A stretch of DNA of 64,000 nt from Pseudolabrys sp. GTDB lineage: Bacteria; Pseudomonadota; Alphaproteobacteria; Rhizobiales; Xanthobacteraceae. Under the pieces are notes generated by a model. That model was given only the letters and a program-made list of their open reading frames with translations, was not told the origin of the DNA and searched no databases. Position numbers and translations under genes: made by a program. The DNA is taken from positions 30,855-94,854 of the forward strand of contig JAUXXH010000010.1 of NCBI GenBank assembly GCA_030684935.1, in the 5' to 3' direction. Positions 37,656-46,456 of the stretch are shown here, in pieces (position 1 is the stretch's first letter; every line of letters starts with the position of its first letter).

Positions 37656-37743
37656 CCGTAAAGTTAAGTCGGGCGGCTCCCCCCTTACCCCCCGAATAGC
37701 CGTCTGGCGAGAAGGCCCTGAACTTCGGTTCGGGGCCTTTTTT
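37656..37743 (+). ncRNA. Candidate GsrN-like stress sRNA with an exposed C-rich loop
   Basis: From the predicted start near 37656 the RNA first forms an 11-bp stem, GTCGGGCGGCT (37668-37678) with AGCCGTCTGGC (37698-37708, three G-U pairs). It presents a 19-base loop with two runs of six C separated by TTA. A perfect intrinsic terminator follows. The length is about 88 bases with no reading frame of interest. EcfG control plus a 5' C-rich loop plus an intrinsic terminator are the described traits of Caulobacter GsrN, which binds G-rich (Shine-Dalgarno-like) mRNA sites. The name is inference; the structure is read directly. Confidence 0.7.
37712..37743 (+). terminator. Rho-independent terminator of the sRNA
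   Basis: AAGGCCCTGAAC (37712-37723) pairs with GTTCGGGGCCTT (37728-37739; one T-G pair) around a TTCG loop. It is followed by a run of six T ending at 37743. No protein gene on this strand needs it. Confidence 0.9.
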
Positions 37744-37891
37744 CTTGTCCCTCAACGGTTTGCGTCGAATATCCGCGCCCGCCGTTACCGCCCGTCAATT
37801 GTCTATGTGTGCGAACGCGCAATCCATGGCCGCGCCTTTGCGAATTGGGCTAGGCTTTGCCCGGGTTCGAATTTTTACAGGAGCATTGCCA

Positions 37892-38455
37892 ATGTCCACC
37901 ACCGCCTGGGTCGTTATCGGCCTGGTTGTCGTGATCGCGATCTGGGCGGTCACCATCTACAACGGCCTCGTCGCGATGCGGCAGAGGACCAATCAGGCCT
38001 TTGCGGATGTCGACGTTCAGTTGAAGCAGCGCCACGACCTGATCCCCAATCTGGTGGAGACGGTCAAGGGCTATGCCACCCACGAGCGCGCCACGCTGGA
38101 AGCCGTGGTCAATGCCCGGCAGGCCGCCATCGCGGCGCCGGGGATCGAACAGAAGGTGGCGGCGGAGAACATGCTGACCGGCGCGCTGCGGCAGTTGTTC
38201 GCGCTGTCGGAGGCCTATCCCGACCTCAAGGCCAACACCAATTTCCAGCAGTTGCAGACGGAACTGGCCGACATCGAGAACAAGCTCGCCGCCGCCCGCC
38301 GCTTCTTCAACAGCGCGGTGCAGGAATACAACACCGGCATCGAGCAGTTCCCGGCGGCGCTGTTTGCCGCCTCGTTCGGCTTCCGCCATCGCGAGTTCTT
38401 CGATGTCGGCGAGGCGCGGCCGCAGCTCGAGCAGGCGCCGAGCGTGAAGTTCTAG
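37892..38455 (+). CDS. lemA: LemA family protein
   Basis: The 187-residue protein has one N-terminal membrane helix (AWVVIGLVVVIAIWAVTIYN) and the LemA helical core QRTNQAFADVDVQLKQRHDLIPNLVETVKGYATHE. AAARRFFNSAVQEYNTGIEQFP is also typical. An upstream in-frame ATG exists, but ACAGGAG sits eight bases before ATG 37892. LemA proteins are commonly paired with membrane M48 proteases, as here at 38599. A role in envelope maintenance is inferred. Confidence 0.92.
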   Translation: MSTTAWVVIGLVVVIAIWAVTIYNGLVAMRQRTNQAFADVDVQLKQRHDLIPNLVETVKGYATHERATLEAVVNARQAAIAAPGIEQKVAAENMLTGALRQLFALSEAYPDLKANTNFQQLQTELADIENKLAAARRFFNSAVQEYNTGIEQFPAALFAASFGFRHREFFDVGEARPQLEQAPSVKF

Positions 38456-38456
38456 T

Positions 38457-38586
38457 CACCCTCCCCTGCAGGGGGAGGGTCGGACCGCCGCAAGGCGGTC
38501 CGGGGTGGGGTGCCTTCACGGCGCCCGCCAGTTCACCCCCACCCGGCGTGCTGCGCACGCCGACCTCCCCCCTCCAGGGGGAGGTA
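38457..38586. repeat. Compound intergenic repeat rich in C/G hairpins
   Basis: It contains a CCCTCCCCTGCAGGGGGAGG hairpin, a perfect stem CGGACCGCC-GCAA-GGCGGTCCG, GGCGTGC-TGC-GCACGCC and a closing CCTCCCCC-TCCA-GGGGGAGG. A related element lies at 61623. It occupies the whole lemA to M48 gap. Confidence 0.75.
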
Positions 38587-38598
38587 TAAGGAAGAGAG

Positions 38599-39693
38599 AT
38601 GGCCGCCTACGGTCTCTACACCCACATCCGGTCGAACCGGCGCCGCTCGGTCGCGCTGCTGATCGGCCTGTTCTTCCTGGTCTATGTGCTGGTCTTCGCC
38701 GGCGCGTTGCTGGCCGAAGCGCTCTCGGTCGAGGCGCCGATCGACTACCTCTTGGAGGCCGCCTTCTACAACGCGCTGAAGGCGGCGCCCTTCGCCACCG
38801 TGGGCACCCTCATCTGGGTGCTCATCGCCTACAAGTTTCACCAGCGCATGATCGACGCCCTCACCGGCTCGCACGCCATCACCCGCGCCGATGAGCCGCA
38901 TCTGTACAATCTGCTGGAAAATCTGTGCATCTCGCGCGGCATCACCATGCCGAAGCTGCGCATCACCGAAGACGCCGCGCTCAACGCCTTCGCCACCGGC
39001 CTGAACGAGAAGCAGTATTCGATCTCGGTGACGCGCGGCCTGCTGAATTCGCTCGACGACGCCGAAATCGAAGCCGTCCTCGGCCATGAACTCACCCACA
39101 TCCGCAACGGCGACGTGCGCATGATGGTGATCGCGGTGGTGATCGCCGGTGTGGTGTCGTTCTTCGGCGAGATGGTGTTCCGGCTGTTTTTCCGGGCGTC
39201 TTTCTACGGCCGCGGGCGCCAGTCGTCCGGCGGCGGCGACAAGAAAGGCGGAGGCGCCGTCATCGCCATTGCGATTGCCGTCGCGCTGATCGTGGTGGCG
39301 TGGATCCTCTCGATCGTCATCCGCTTTGCGCTGTCGCGGCAGCGCGAATATCTCGCCGACGCCGGCGCGGTCGAACTGACCAAGAATCCCGATGCGATGA
39401 TCTCGGCGCTGCGCAAAATCGAGAACCGCGGCGAATTGCAGGCCGCCAATTCGTCGGTGATGGAGATGTGCATCGACAATCCCCGCCAGGGCTTCGCCGA
39501 TATCTTTGCCACCCATCCGTCGATCGACAAGCGCGTCGCCGCCTTGGTGAAATTCACCGGCGGCCGCGATCCGGGCCCGCTGGCGGTGCCGGGACCCGAT
39601 GAGGTGCCGCAGCTCGGCGAGGCGGCTGCGGCCGACGGCCCCTGGGGCAGCGCGACCGGTGGCGCCACCGGACCGTGGGGGCCGAGGCAGTAA
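38599..39693 (+). CDS. M48-family membrane zinc protease (HtpX-like)
   Basis: The 364-residue protein has two N-terminal membrane helices, the zinc site HELTH (residues 163-167) and two further helices around residues 175 and 225 (AVVIAGVVSFFGEMVF, AIAIAVALIVVAWILSIVI). EYLADAGAVELT holds the third ligand. The C-terminus is Gly/Pro-rich. With LemA it forms a common two-gene unit thought to act in membrane-protein quality control. AAGGAAGAGAG precedes the ATG. Confidence 0.92.
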   Translation: MAAYGLYTHIRSNRRRSVALLIGLFFLVYVLVFAGALLAEALSVEAPIDYLLEAAFYNALKAAPFATVGTLIWVLIAYKFHQRMIDALTGSHAITRADEPHLYNLLENLCISRGITMPKLRITEDAALNAFATGLNEKQYSISVTRGLLNSLDDAEIEAVLGHELTHIRNGDVRMMVIAVVIAGVVSFFGEMVFRLFFRASFYGRGRQSSGGGDKKGGGAVIAIAIAVALIVVAWILSIVIRFALSRQREYLADAGAVELTKNPDAMISALRKIENRGELQAANSSVMEMCIDNPRQGFADIFATHPSIDKRVAALVKFTGGRDPGPLAVPGPDEVPQLGEAAAADGPWGSATGGATGPWGPRQ

Positions 39694-39694
39694 T

Positions 39695-39824
39695 ACCGTC
39701 ACTCTGAGGAGCGAGGCGCAAAGCGCCGAGCCTCGAAGGGCGACGGCCCCAATTCTGAAAGCCTTGGCTGCCATCCTTCGAGGCTTCCACAGCAAGCGCC
39801 GTGGGAGCACCTCAGGATGACGGT
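39695..39824. repeat. Dispersed repeat with ACCGTCA...TGACGGT ends
   Basis: The outer arms ACCGTCACTCTGAGG and CCTCAGGATGACGGT are inverted with two mismatches. Inside are GAGCCTCGAAGG and CCTTCGAGGCTTC. This type of element is widely scattered in Bradyrhizobiaceae-like genomes. It sits between the M48 gene and convergent apt. Confidence 0.75.
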
Positions 39825-39847
39825 CCTGCTCGGCGCGAGGAAAGAAA

Positions 39848-40390
39848 CTAATGCCCCTCGAACGCAATCAGCGTGCGCACCGGCACGCCGAGCTTGCGCA
39901 GCTTTTCGGCGCCGCCGAGGTCCGGCAGGTCGATGACAAAGCAGGCGGCCAGCACCTCGGCGCCGAGCTGGCGCAACAGCTTGACCGCCGCCTCCGCGGT
40001 GCCGCCGGTGGCGATCAGGTCGTCGACCAGCACCACCCGCTCGCCGGCGACCAGAGCATCGGCGTGCATCTCGATCTCGTCCTCGCCGTATTCCAGCGCG
40101 TAGGTGACGCTGACGCGCTTGTGCGGCAGCTTGCCCTTCTTGCGGATCGGGATGAAGCCGGCCGAGACCTGATGCGCCACCGCGCCACCGAGGATGAAGC
40201 CGCGCGCCTCGATGCCGGCGATCTTGTCGATCTTCATGCCGGCCCAGGGCTGCACCAGCGCGTCGACCGCGCTGCGGAAGGCGCGGGCGTCGCCCAGCAT
40301 CGTGGTGATGTCGCGGAAGATGATGCCCGGCTTGGGATAGTCCGGGATCGAGCGGATGGATTGACGCAGATGGTCTTCGGGGCTGTTCAT
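39848..40390 (-). CDS. apt: Adenine phosphoribosyltransferase
   Basis: APT converts adenine and PRPP to AMP. The PRPP-binding motif [14 protein letters not shown] and the N-terminal FRDITTML segment are diagnostic, and the 180-residue length is normal. It starts 10 bases after mtnP on the same strand. The pair makes sense together because MtnP releases adenine from methylthioadenosine and APT salvages it. Confidence 0.96.
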   Translation of the reverse strand: MNSPEDHLRQSIRSIPDYPKPGIIFRDITTMLGDARAFRSAVDALVQPWAGMKIDKIAGIEARGFILGGAVAHQVSAGFIPIRKKGKLPHKRVSVTYALEYGEDEIEMHADALVAGERVVLVDDLIATGGTAEAAVKLLRQLGAEVLAACFVIDLPDLGGAEKLRKLGVPVRTLIAFEGH

Positions 40391-40400
40391 GGACCGGACC

Positions 40401-41276
40401 TTAGCCGTTGAGAACCCGGCCCGCCACCGCGTCGAGCTTTCTGATGAGGTCGGGATCGCGCGCGTCCGGCGTGGTGATCAGCGCGGTGTCGAGCGCCCGG
40501 TCGGAGCCGATCGGACACGGCTCGTGCTCGCGCGGAAAGTCGCGCGCCAGCCGCGCCACCAGCCCCTGCGCGCGGGTGGCGTTGTCGATCAGCACCTTGA
40601 CGATGTCCTGCACGGTGACGGCGTCGTGGTCGGGATGCCAGCAGTCGAAGTCCGTCACCATCGCCACCGTCGCGTAACAGATCTCGGCTTCGCGGGCGAG
40701 TTTGGCCTCCGGCATGTTGGTCATGCCGATCACCGAATAGCCGAGTTGCTTGTAGGTCATGCTCTCGGCGAAAGTAGAGAACTGCGGCCCTTCCATGCAC
40801 ACATAGGTGCCGCCCCAGGCCGGCTCGATGCCCTCGGCGCGCGCCGCATTGCGCAGGCGCCCGCGCAGCAGCGGCGACACCGGATGCGCCATCGAGACGT
40901 GCGCGACCAGCCCCTTGCCGAAGAACGAGCTTTCGCGCCGGTAGGTGCGGTCGACGAACTGGTCGATCAGCACGAAGGTGCCGGGCGGCATCTCCTCGCG
41001 GAACGAGCCGCAGGCCGACAGCGACACCAGATCGGTGACGCCGGCGCGCTTGAGCACGTCGATATTGGCGCGGTAGTTGATGTCGGAGGGCGACAGCCGG
41101 TGGCCCTTGTCGTGCCGCGGCAGGAAGACGACCGGCAGGCCCTCGATGTCGCCGATGCGCAGGGCGCCGGACGGCTCGCCCCACGGGCTGACAATCCGCT
41201 CTTCGCGGACATTGCGCAGACCCGGCAGGTCGTAGACGCCGCTGCCGCCGATGATGCCGAGGACCGATTTGGTCAT
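40401..41276 (-). CDS. mtnP: S-methyl-5'-thioadenosine phosphorylase
   Basis: MtnP cleaves methylthioadenosine, a by-product of polyamine and AHL synthesis, to adenine and methylthioribose-1-phosphate. [12 protein letters not shown] (phosphate loop), [21 protein letters not shown] and [13 protein letters not shown] are family motifs. The 291-residue length suits the bacterial form. It is upstream of apt in a probable two-gene operon, with brnTA upstream of it on the same strand but under its own promoter. Confidence 0.95.
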   Translation of the reverse strand: MTKSVLGIIGGSGVYDLPGLRNVREERIVSPWGEPSGALRIGDIEGLPVVFLPRHDKGHRLSPSDINYRANIDVLKRAGVTDLVSLSACGSFREEMPPGTFVLIDQFVDRTYRRESSFFGKGLVAHVSMAHPVSPLLRGRLRNAARAEGIEPAWGGTYVCMEGPQFSTFAESMTYKQLGYSVIGMTNMPEAKLAREAEICYATVAMVTDFDCWHPDHDAVTVQDIVKVLIDNATRAQGLVARLARDFPREHEPCPIGSDRALDTALITTPDARDPDLIRKLDAVAGRVLNG

Positions 41277-41298
41277 GTCGTCGCCTTCCCTTCCGGCG

Positions 41299-41643
41299 TC
41301 AGCCCGCCTTGCGGCTGGCCTGCATATAGCGCCTCAATACCGTATTGATGCGGGTCTGATAACCGCGGCCGGGTTCACGGAAAAATGCCAGCACGTCCTT
41401 GTCCAGCTTGATCGAGATCGCTTCCTTGGGCTGCGCCACGTCCACGCTCCGCCAGAAAGCGTCGTCGAGCGCGGGATGGTCGGGATCGGACGCCGCCATA
41501 CGCTCGATGTCAGCGTCGGTCAGACGCGCCAGCCGGTCGCGATCGGTTTTGCCCTTCACGGATTGAAAGCTGCCATCCTTGCGCCGCTTGCGCAATGTGC
41601 CGTCGGCCAAGCGGGTAAACGTCATGGATTTATCGGTCGCCAT
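41299..41643 (-). CDS. brnA: BrnA family antitoxin
   Basis: The 114-residue antitoxin has the BrnA C-terminal ribbon-helix-helix region KEAISIKLDKDVLAFFREPGRGYQTRINTVLRRYMQA. It neutralises BrnT and represses the operon. The ATG at 41643 with GGAG ten bases upstream is preferred over a GTG at 41652. It overlaps the end of brnT by 14 bases, as is usual for translational coupling. Confidence 0.92.
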   Translation of the reverse strand: MATDKSMTFTRLADGTLRKRRKDGSFQSVKGKTDRDRLARLTDADIERMAASDPDHPALDDAFWRSVDVAQPKEAISIKLDKDVLAFFREPGRGYQTRINTVLRRYMQASRKAG

Positions 41644-41905
41644 AGTGCTCACGCTCCTTTCTGCTCGCAGGCCAAGCCGTTATCAGCCAGGTCACCGGCC
41701 CGCGCATCGTGTAGACAACCGTAAAAACGCGTCCCAGCGCCCGGCCGATGGCGACACGCCGTGTCTCGCCATAGTCGAAACGCGCATCCACATGGTCGCG
41801 GCGATTCTTGTCGGCGAAGACCGCGGTCACATCGAGCAAATCGAAGCCGCGCTCGCTGAGGAGCCGGCGCCGTTTCGCCGGGTCACATCCAAACAGCCGC
41901 TGCAT
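41630..41905 (-). CDS. brnT: BrnT family toxin
   Basis: The 91-residue protein is a RelE-like ribonuclease toxin: DPAKRRRLLSERGFDLLDVTAVF, then DYGETRRVAIGRALGRVFTVVYT and a C-terminus with SRKEREHYG, which matches the conserved arginine-rich BrnT end. ATG 41905 gives the family length. Only six bases separate it from the predicted -10, so the transcript may be leaderless or nearly so; an upstream ATG at 41938 lies inside the promoter. Confidence 0.9.
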   Translation of the reverse strand: MQRLFGCDPAKRRRLLSERGFDLLDVTAVFADKNRRDHVDARFDYGETRRVAIGRALGRVFTVVYTMRGPVTWLITAWPASRKEREHYGDR

Positions 41906-41911
41906 CCCAGA

Positions 41912-41940
41912 AGTATATACCTGAATATATACTGTCACAA
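41912..41940 (-). promoter_or_regulatory. brnTA promoter and palindromic operator
   Basis: Plus-strand arms AGTATATA (41912-41919) and TATATACT (41926-41933) are a perfect inverted repeat with a 6-base centre. On the minus strand TTGTGA (41935-41940), 17 bases, TATACT (41912-41917) makes a good promoter. A BrnTA complex bound here would cover the -10. Confidence 0.75.
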
Positions 41941-41964
41941 CCCGGGCTGCGACGGCTATGGCTC

Positions 41965-41996
41965 AACAAAAAAGGCCCCGCATTACGGGGCCTTTT
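41965..41996 (-). terminator. Rho-independent terminator of petABC
   Basis: AAAAGGCCCCG (41970-41980) and CGGGGCCTTTT (41986-41996) pair perfectly around a 5-base loop. On the minus strand the T-tract continues for six T. It lies 23 bases after the petC stop. Confidence 0.9.
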
Positions 41997-42018
41997 CGTA
42001 GCTCAAGCCTACCGACGA

Positions 42019-42903
42019 TCAGATCGTCGTCTTGTCCGGGTCCTGCCCGGCGGCGATTTCGCGCGGCCGCTCGACCTGATGCCAGATCTTCTTCTTGGTG
42101 AAGTACATCAGCCCCGCCAGAACGATCAGGAAGATCATGACCTGCAGGCCGATGCGCTTGCGCGCCATCATGTGCGGTTCAGCCGCCCACATCATGAAGG
42201 CCGTCACGTCCTTGGCATACTGCGCGGCCGTCGCCGGCGATCCATCGTCATAGGTCACCTGCCCGTCCGACATCGGATTCGGCATGGCAATCGCATGGCC
42301 CGAGAAGTACTCGTTGTAGTGCGCGCCCGGCGGCAGCTTGAAGCCTTCCGGCGGCGGATCGCGGTAGCCGAGCAGTAGCGCGTGGATATAGTCCGGCCCC
42401 TGCTCCTGATATTGCGTGAACATGTCGAACACGAACCAGGGGAAGCCGCGCTCATAGGTGCGCGCCTTGGCCATGGTCGACAGGTCCGGTGGCGCGACGC
42501 CGCCGTTGGCGGCGGCAGCGGCAAGGGCGTTGGGGAACGGCTTCGGGAAATAGTCGGCGAGGCGGCCGGGCCGCTCGACCGGCTGGCCGGCATCGTCGAG
42601 ATCCTGGATCTGGTACTCGGCCGCCACCGCCGTGGCCTGCGCCGCCGAATAGCCGAGCCCGCCCGGATCGGCGAGATTGCGGAAGGCGACGAACGACAGG
42701 CTGTGGCAGCTCGCGCAGACCTCGCGATAGACCTTGAAGCCGCGCTGCAGCTGGCCCTGGTCGAATTTGCCGAACGGCCCGCTGAAAGACCAGCTTACCC
42801 GCGGCGGCGGCGGCGCCGCCTCGGCGGCGAGCGCCGGGGCTGCGGCGGCCGCCGCCAGGCTGCCGGCGACTGCGAGGGCGATAAGGTTGCGCTGAATCGT
42901 CAT
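42019..42903 (-). CDS. petC: Cytochrome c1 of the bc1 complex
   Basis: After a signal peptide (NLIALAVAGSLAAAAAAPAL) the mature protein binds haem c at CASCH (residues 63-67). Axial methionine candidates are in the C-terminal third (HAIAMPNPMSDG). A single C-terminal helix (IGLQVMIFLIVLAGLMYF) anchors it with the haem in the periplasm. The 294-residue form uses ATG 42903; another ATG is six bases upstream. It lies 14 bases after petB and is a separate gene, not fused. Confidence 0.95.
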   Translation of the reverse strand: MTIQRNLIALAVAGSLAAAAAAPALAAEAAPPPPRVSWSFSGPFGKFDQGQLQRGFKVYREVCASCHSLSFVAFRNLADPGGLGYSAAQATAVAAEYQIQDLDDAGQPVERPGRLADYFPKPFPNALAAAAANGGVAPPDLSTMAKARTYERGFPWFVFDMFTQYQEQGPDYIHALLLGYRDPPPEGFKLPPGAHYNEYFSGHAIAMPNPMSDGQVTYDDGSPATAAQYAKDVTAFMMWAAEPHMMARKRIGLQVMIFLIVLAGLMYFTKKKIWHQVERPREIAAGQDPDKTTI

Positions 42904-42917
42904 GGCCATGTCCCCGC

Positions 42918-44144
42918 TCACGCCTTGGCGTCCAGCACCGACTCCGAAATCGAATTCGGCAACGGCTTGGTTTTTTCGAATATCCCGAGCAGCGGCATGA
43001 TGACCAGGAAGAAGGCGAAGTAATAGACGGTGAAGATCTGCGACAGCACGACGTAGATGCCTTCCGCCGGCTTGGCGCCGAGCCAGCCGAGGCCGATGCA
43101 GACGGCCACGAAGAGCCAGAAGAACTGCTTGAACAGCGGCCGGTAGCGCGCCGACTTCACCTTCGAGGTGTCGAGCCAGGGCACGAAAGCCAGCACCAGG
43201 ATCGCCGCAACCATCGCCACAACGCCCATCAGCTTGTCCGGGATCGCCCGCAGGATGGCGTAGAACGGCAGGTAATACCATTCCGGCACGATGTGGGCCG
43301 GCGTCACCGCCGGATTGGCCGGGATGTAATTGTCGGCGTGGCCGAGGAAGTTCGGCATGTAGAACACGAACCAGCAATACAGCAGCAGGAAGCACACCAT
43401 GAAGAAGCCGTCCTTCATGGTCGCGTAGGGCGTGAACGGCACAGTGTCCTTGTCCGACTTCGGCTCGATGCCGGTCGGATTGTTCTGGCCCGCCACATGC
43501 AGCGCCCAGACATGGAGCACGACCACGCCGGCGATCACGAAGGGCAGCAGGAAGTGCAGCGAATAGAAGCGGTTCAGCGTCGGATTGCCGACCGCATAGC
43601 CGCCCCACAGCCAGGTGACGATGGCCTCGCCGACGCCGGGAATGGCGGAGAACAAATTGGTGATCACGGTCGCGGCCCAGAAGCTCATCTGGCCCCAGAC
43701 CAGCACGTAGCCCATGAAGCCGGTCGCCATCATCAGCAGATAGATGATGACGCCGAGGATCCACAGCACCTCGCGCGGCTCCTTGTAGGAGCCGTAATAG
43801 AGGCCGCGGAAAATATGGATATAGACGGCGAAGAAGAACATGGCCGCGCCGTTGGCGTGCAGATAGCGCATCAGCCAGCCGTAATTGACGTCGCGCATGA
43901 TGCCTTCGACCGACTTGAAGGCCAGGTCGACATGCGGCGTGTAATGCATCGTCAGCACGATGCCGGTGATGATCTGGATGGCCAGCATCATCGAAAGGAT
44001 GCCGCCGAAGGTCCACAGATAGTTCAGGTTGCGCGGCGTCGGGTAGACGACGAAGGATGAATGGATCAGCCCGCCGATCGGCAGCCGGCGCTCCATCCAC
44101 TTCATGAATCCGCTTTGCGGCTGGTAGGTCGCGTGCCCGCTCAT
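42918..44144 (-). CDS. petB: Cytochrome b of the bc1 complex
   Basis: The 408-residue membrane protein holds haems bL and bH and both quinone sites. Marks are the loop [47 protein letters not shown] with haem histidines, the Qo-site motif [16 protein letters not shown] and [20 protein letters not shown]. It is the second gene of petABC. It ends [12 protein letters not shown] and stops 14 bases before petC. Confidence 0.97.
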   Translation of the reverse strand: MSGHATYQPQSGFMKWMERRLPIGGLIHSSFVVYPTPRNLNYLWTFGGILSMMLAIQIITGIVLTMHYTPHVDLAFKSVEGIMRDVNYGWLMRYLHANGAAMFFFAVYIHIFRGLYYGSYKEPREVLWILGVIIYLLMMATGFMGYVLVWGQMSFWAATVITNLFSAIPGVGEAIVTWLWGGYAVGNPTLNRFYSLHFLLPFVIAGVVVLHVWALHVAGQNNPTGIEPKSDKDTVPFTPYATMKDGFFMVCFLLLYCWFVFYMPNFLGHADNYIPANPAVTPAHIVPEWYYLPFYAILRAIPDKLMGVVAMVAAILVLAFVPWLDTSKVKSARYRPLFKQFFWLFVAVCIGLGWLGAKPAEGIYVVLSQIFTVYYFAFFLVIMPLLGIFEKTKPLPNSISESVLDAKA

Positions 44145-44173
44145 GGTCGAACCTTCAGAAAATCAGTCGCGGA

Positions 44174-44701
44174 TCAGCCGATCCGGATCCTGGTGTCGGA
44201 AACGAAAGTGTAAGGCGGCAAAGGCAGGTTGGTCGGCGCCGGGCCGACCCGGATACGGCCGGAGGTGTCATAGGCCGAGCCATGGCACGGGCAGAACCAG
44301 CCGTTGTAGTCCCCCTGGTGCGCGAGCGGGATGCAGCCGAGATGGGTGCAGATGCCGATCACCACCAGCCATTGCTCATGGCCTTCCTTGACCCGCGCCG
44401 AATCGGGCTGCGGATCCTTCAGGGTGGCAAGATTGACGTTCCGGGCCGCGTCGATTTCCGCCTTGGTCCGATGCGAGATGAAGATCGGCATCGAGCGCCA
44501 GAACACCTTGATGATCTGACCGTCGGCGATCGGCGCCAGATCGATCTCGATCGGCGCGCCGGCCGCGATGGTCGAGGCGTCCGGATTCATTTGGGAAATC
44601 AACGGCACCATAACCGCTGCGCCGCCGACGGCGGCCACGGCGCCAGTGGCGATATACAGAAAGTCGCGGCGCGTGTGCTCCGCAGAAGAACCGGTCGTCA
44701 C
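44174..44701 (-). CDS. petA: Rieske iron-sulfur subunit of the bc1 complex
   Basis: The 175-residue protein has a twin-arginine anchor (HTRRDFLYIATGAVAAVGG) and the 2Fe-2S boxes CTHLGC (residues 118-123) and CPCHGS (137-142). It passes electrons from ubiquinol to cytochrome c1. The start is GTG at 44701 with GGGAGAGGG upstream. It is the first gene of petABC. The 269-base region to trmL must hold the divergent promoters; a possible minus-strand -35 TTGCAC lies at 44855-44860. Confidence 0.96.
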   Translation of the reverse strand: MTTGSSAEHTRRDFLYIATGAVAAVGGAAVMVPLISQMNPDASTIAAGAPIEIDLAPIADGQIIKVFWRSMPIFISHRTKAEIDAARNVNLATLKDPQPDSARVKEGHEQWLVVIGICTHLGCIPLAHQGDYNGWFCPCHGSAYDTSGRIRVGPAPTNLPLPPYTFVSDTRIRIG

Positions 44702-44970
44702 GTCGAATCCCTCTCCCCGGCTGGCTTAGTCTTCCGCCCGCGGCTTGAAGCCGGAGACCACGATCCCGCGACGGCGGGGCGGACCGCATGCGGCAATCCT
44801 GGGAAAGGCAGGGCGGCGCGGCGGTAGCGTTCTATTGGCACCCTTGCCGTAGGAGTGCAAGCCCACTATCGCCGCTCCGGCGTTTAGTCGCATATATCAT
44901 TCGTCTAGAGACAGTTAGCGGGCCTTTTGGAAGGGCTTGGAACAACCAATGATGCAATTGCAACCCAACC

Positions 44971-45417
44971 ATGCATATCGCCCTGTATGAGCCGGACATT
45001 CCGCAGAACACCGGCACGATTCTGCGCACCTGCGCCTGCCTCGGCCTCCAGGCCCATATCATCGAGCCGGCCGGATTTCCGGTGTCCGACCGGGCGTTTC
45101 GCCGCGCCGGCATGGACTACCTCGACCAGGTCAGCATCACCCGCCATGACTCGTTTGCCGCCTTCGAGGACTGGCGCCGCGGCGCAGGCCTGAGCGTGGT
45201 GCTGCTGACCACGGCAGCCGAGACCGCCTACCTCGACCACGCCTTCCGGACCGACCAGATCCTGCTGTTCGGCCGCGAGAGCGCCGGGGTGCCGGAGCCG
45301 GTGCACCAGGCGGCCGACTATCGGCTCCGCATTCCGATCCGCGACGGCCTGCGCTCGCTAAACATCGCCGTGGCGGTGGCCATGGTCGCGGGCGAGGCGC
45401 TGCGGCAAACCCGATGA
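44971..45417 (+). CDS. trmL: tRNA (cytidine/uridine(34)-2'-O)-methyltransferase TrmL
   Basis: The 148-residue SPOUT enzyme methylates the wobble nucleotide of tRNA-Leu isoacceptors. The N-terminus ALYEPDIPQNTGTILRTCACLG and the AdoMet knot LFGRESAGVPEPVH ... LRIPIRDGLRSLNIAVAVAMV are diagnostic. It is upstream of hemF on the same strand with a 60-base gap; co-transcription is possible. Confidence 0.95.
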   Translation: MHIALYEPDIPQNTGTILRTCACLGLQAHIIEPAGFPVSDRAFRRAGMDYLDQVSITRHDSFAAFEDWRRGAGLSVVLLTTAAETAYLDHAFRTDQILLFGRESAGVPEPVHQAADYRLRIPIRDGLRSLNIAVAVAMVAGEALRQTR

Positions 45418-45477
45418 CGGAAGCGCGGGTGCAGATCGCCGGGCAGGCGTTATACTGACACGGACTGGGAGGCGACG

Positions 45478-46368
45478 ATGGACGCTGGACAAATCGAAAC
45501 CCGCAAGACCCGCGCCGAGACCTGGTTCCAGGCGCTTCGCGACGACATCTGCGCGGCGCTGGAGGCGGCCGAGGACGCCCTGCCCGCGAACGCGCCGCTT
45601 GGCGGCCGGCCGGCCGGCCGCTTCGTCCGCACGCCGTGGAGCCGCACCGACCACACCGGCCACCACGGCGGCGGCGGCGTCATGTCGCTGATGCGCGGCC
45701 GCGTGTTCGAGAAGGTCGGCGTGCATTGCTCGACCGTGCATGGCGAGTTCGCGCCCGAATTTCGCAAGGAAATCCCCGGCGCCGCCGACGATCCGCGGTT
45801 CTGGGCCTCCGGCATCTCGCTGATTGCCCATCCGCAGAACCCGCACGTGCCGGCCGTGCACATGAACACGCGCTTTGTCGTCACCAGCAAAGCCTGGTTC
45901 GGCGGCGGCGCCGACCTGACGCCGGTGCTCGACCGCCGCCGCACCCAGGACGATCCCGACACGCTCGCCTTCCACGCCGCGATGAAGGTGCCCTGCGACG
46001 CGCACCCGGCCGTCGCCTCCTATGACAGGTACAAGAAGTGGTGCGACGACTATTTCTTCCTCAAGCACCGCAACGAAATGCGCGGCATCGGCGGCATCTT
46101 CTACGACTACCTGGAGACCGACTGGGGCGCCGCCTTCGCCTTCACGCAGGATGTCGGCCGCGCCTTCCGCCGGGTCTATCCGGAACTGGTGCAGAAGAAT
46201 TTCACTGCGCCATGGAGCGAGGCCGAGCGCGACGAACAACTGGTGCGACGCGGCCGCTATGTCGAGTTCAATCTGCTCTATGATCGCGGCACCATTTTCG
46301 GCCTGCGCACCGGCGGCAATGTGGAATCGATATTGTCGTCGATGCCGCCGGTGGTGAAGTGGCCGTAG
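45478..46368 (+). CDS. hemF: Oxygen-dependent coproporphyrinogen III oxidase
   Basis: HemF oxidatively decarboxylates coproporphyrinogen III in haem synthesis under air. Motifs are [18 protein letters not shown] (with [10 protein letters not shown] before it), [21 protein letters not shown] and [16 protein letters not shown]. The 296-residue length is normal. GGGAGG precedes the ATG, and a TATACT 23 bases upstream may be a -10 of its own promoter. Haem made here would serve the cyt bd and bc1 enzymes encoded in the window. Confidence 0.96.
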   Translation: MDAGQIETRKTRAETWFQALRDDICAALEAAEDALPANAPLGGRPAGRFVRTPWSRTDHTGHHGGGGVMSLMRGRVFEKVGVHCSTVHGEFAPEFRKEIPGAADDPRFWASGISLIAHPQNPHVPAVHMNTRFVVTSKAWFGGGADLTPVLDRRRTQDDPDTLAFHAAMKVPCDAHPAVASYDRYKKWCDDYFFLKHRNEMRGIGGIFYDYLETDWGAAFAFTQDVGRAFRRVYPELVQKNFTAPWSEAERDEQLVRRGRYVEFNLLYDRGTIFGLRTGGNVESILSSMPPVVKWP

Positions 46369-46456
46369 TCTCTGACTTGGTGCCGTCAAACCGCCGTGAT
46401 CGAACTGTCATCGAACAACCCTACGCTGCCTGTTAACCACACCAACGGAGGCAGTC

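Noticed and set aside
42019..44100. A fused cytochrome b/c1 reading frame
   Set aside because: The c1 frame is open upstream, but in a different frame from petB; the upstream part does not match cytochrome b.
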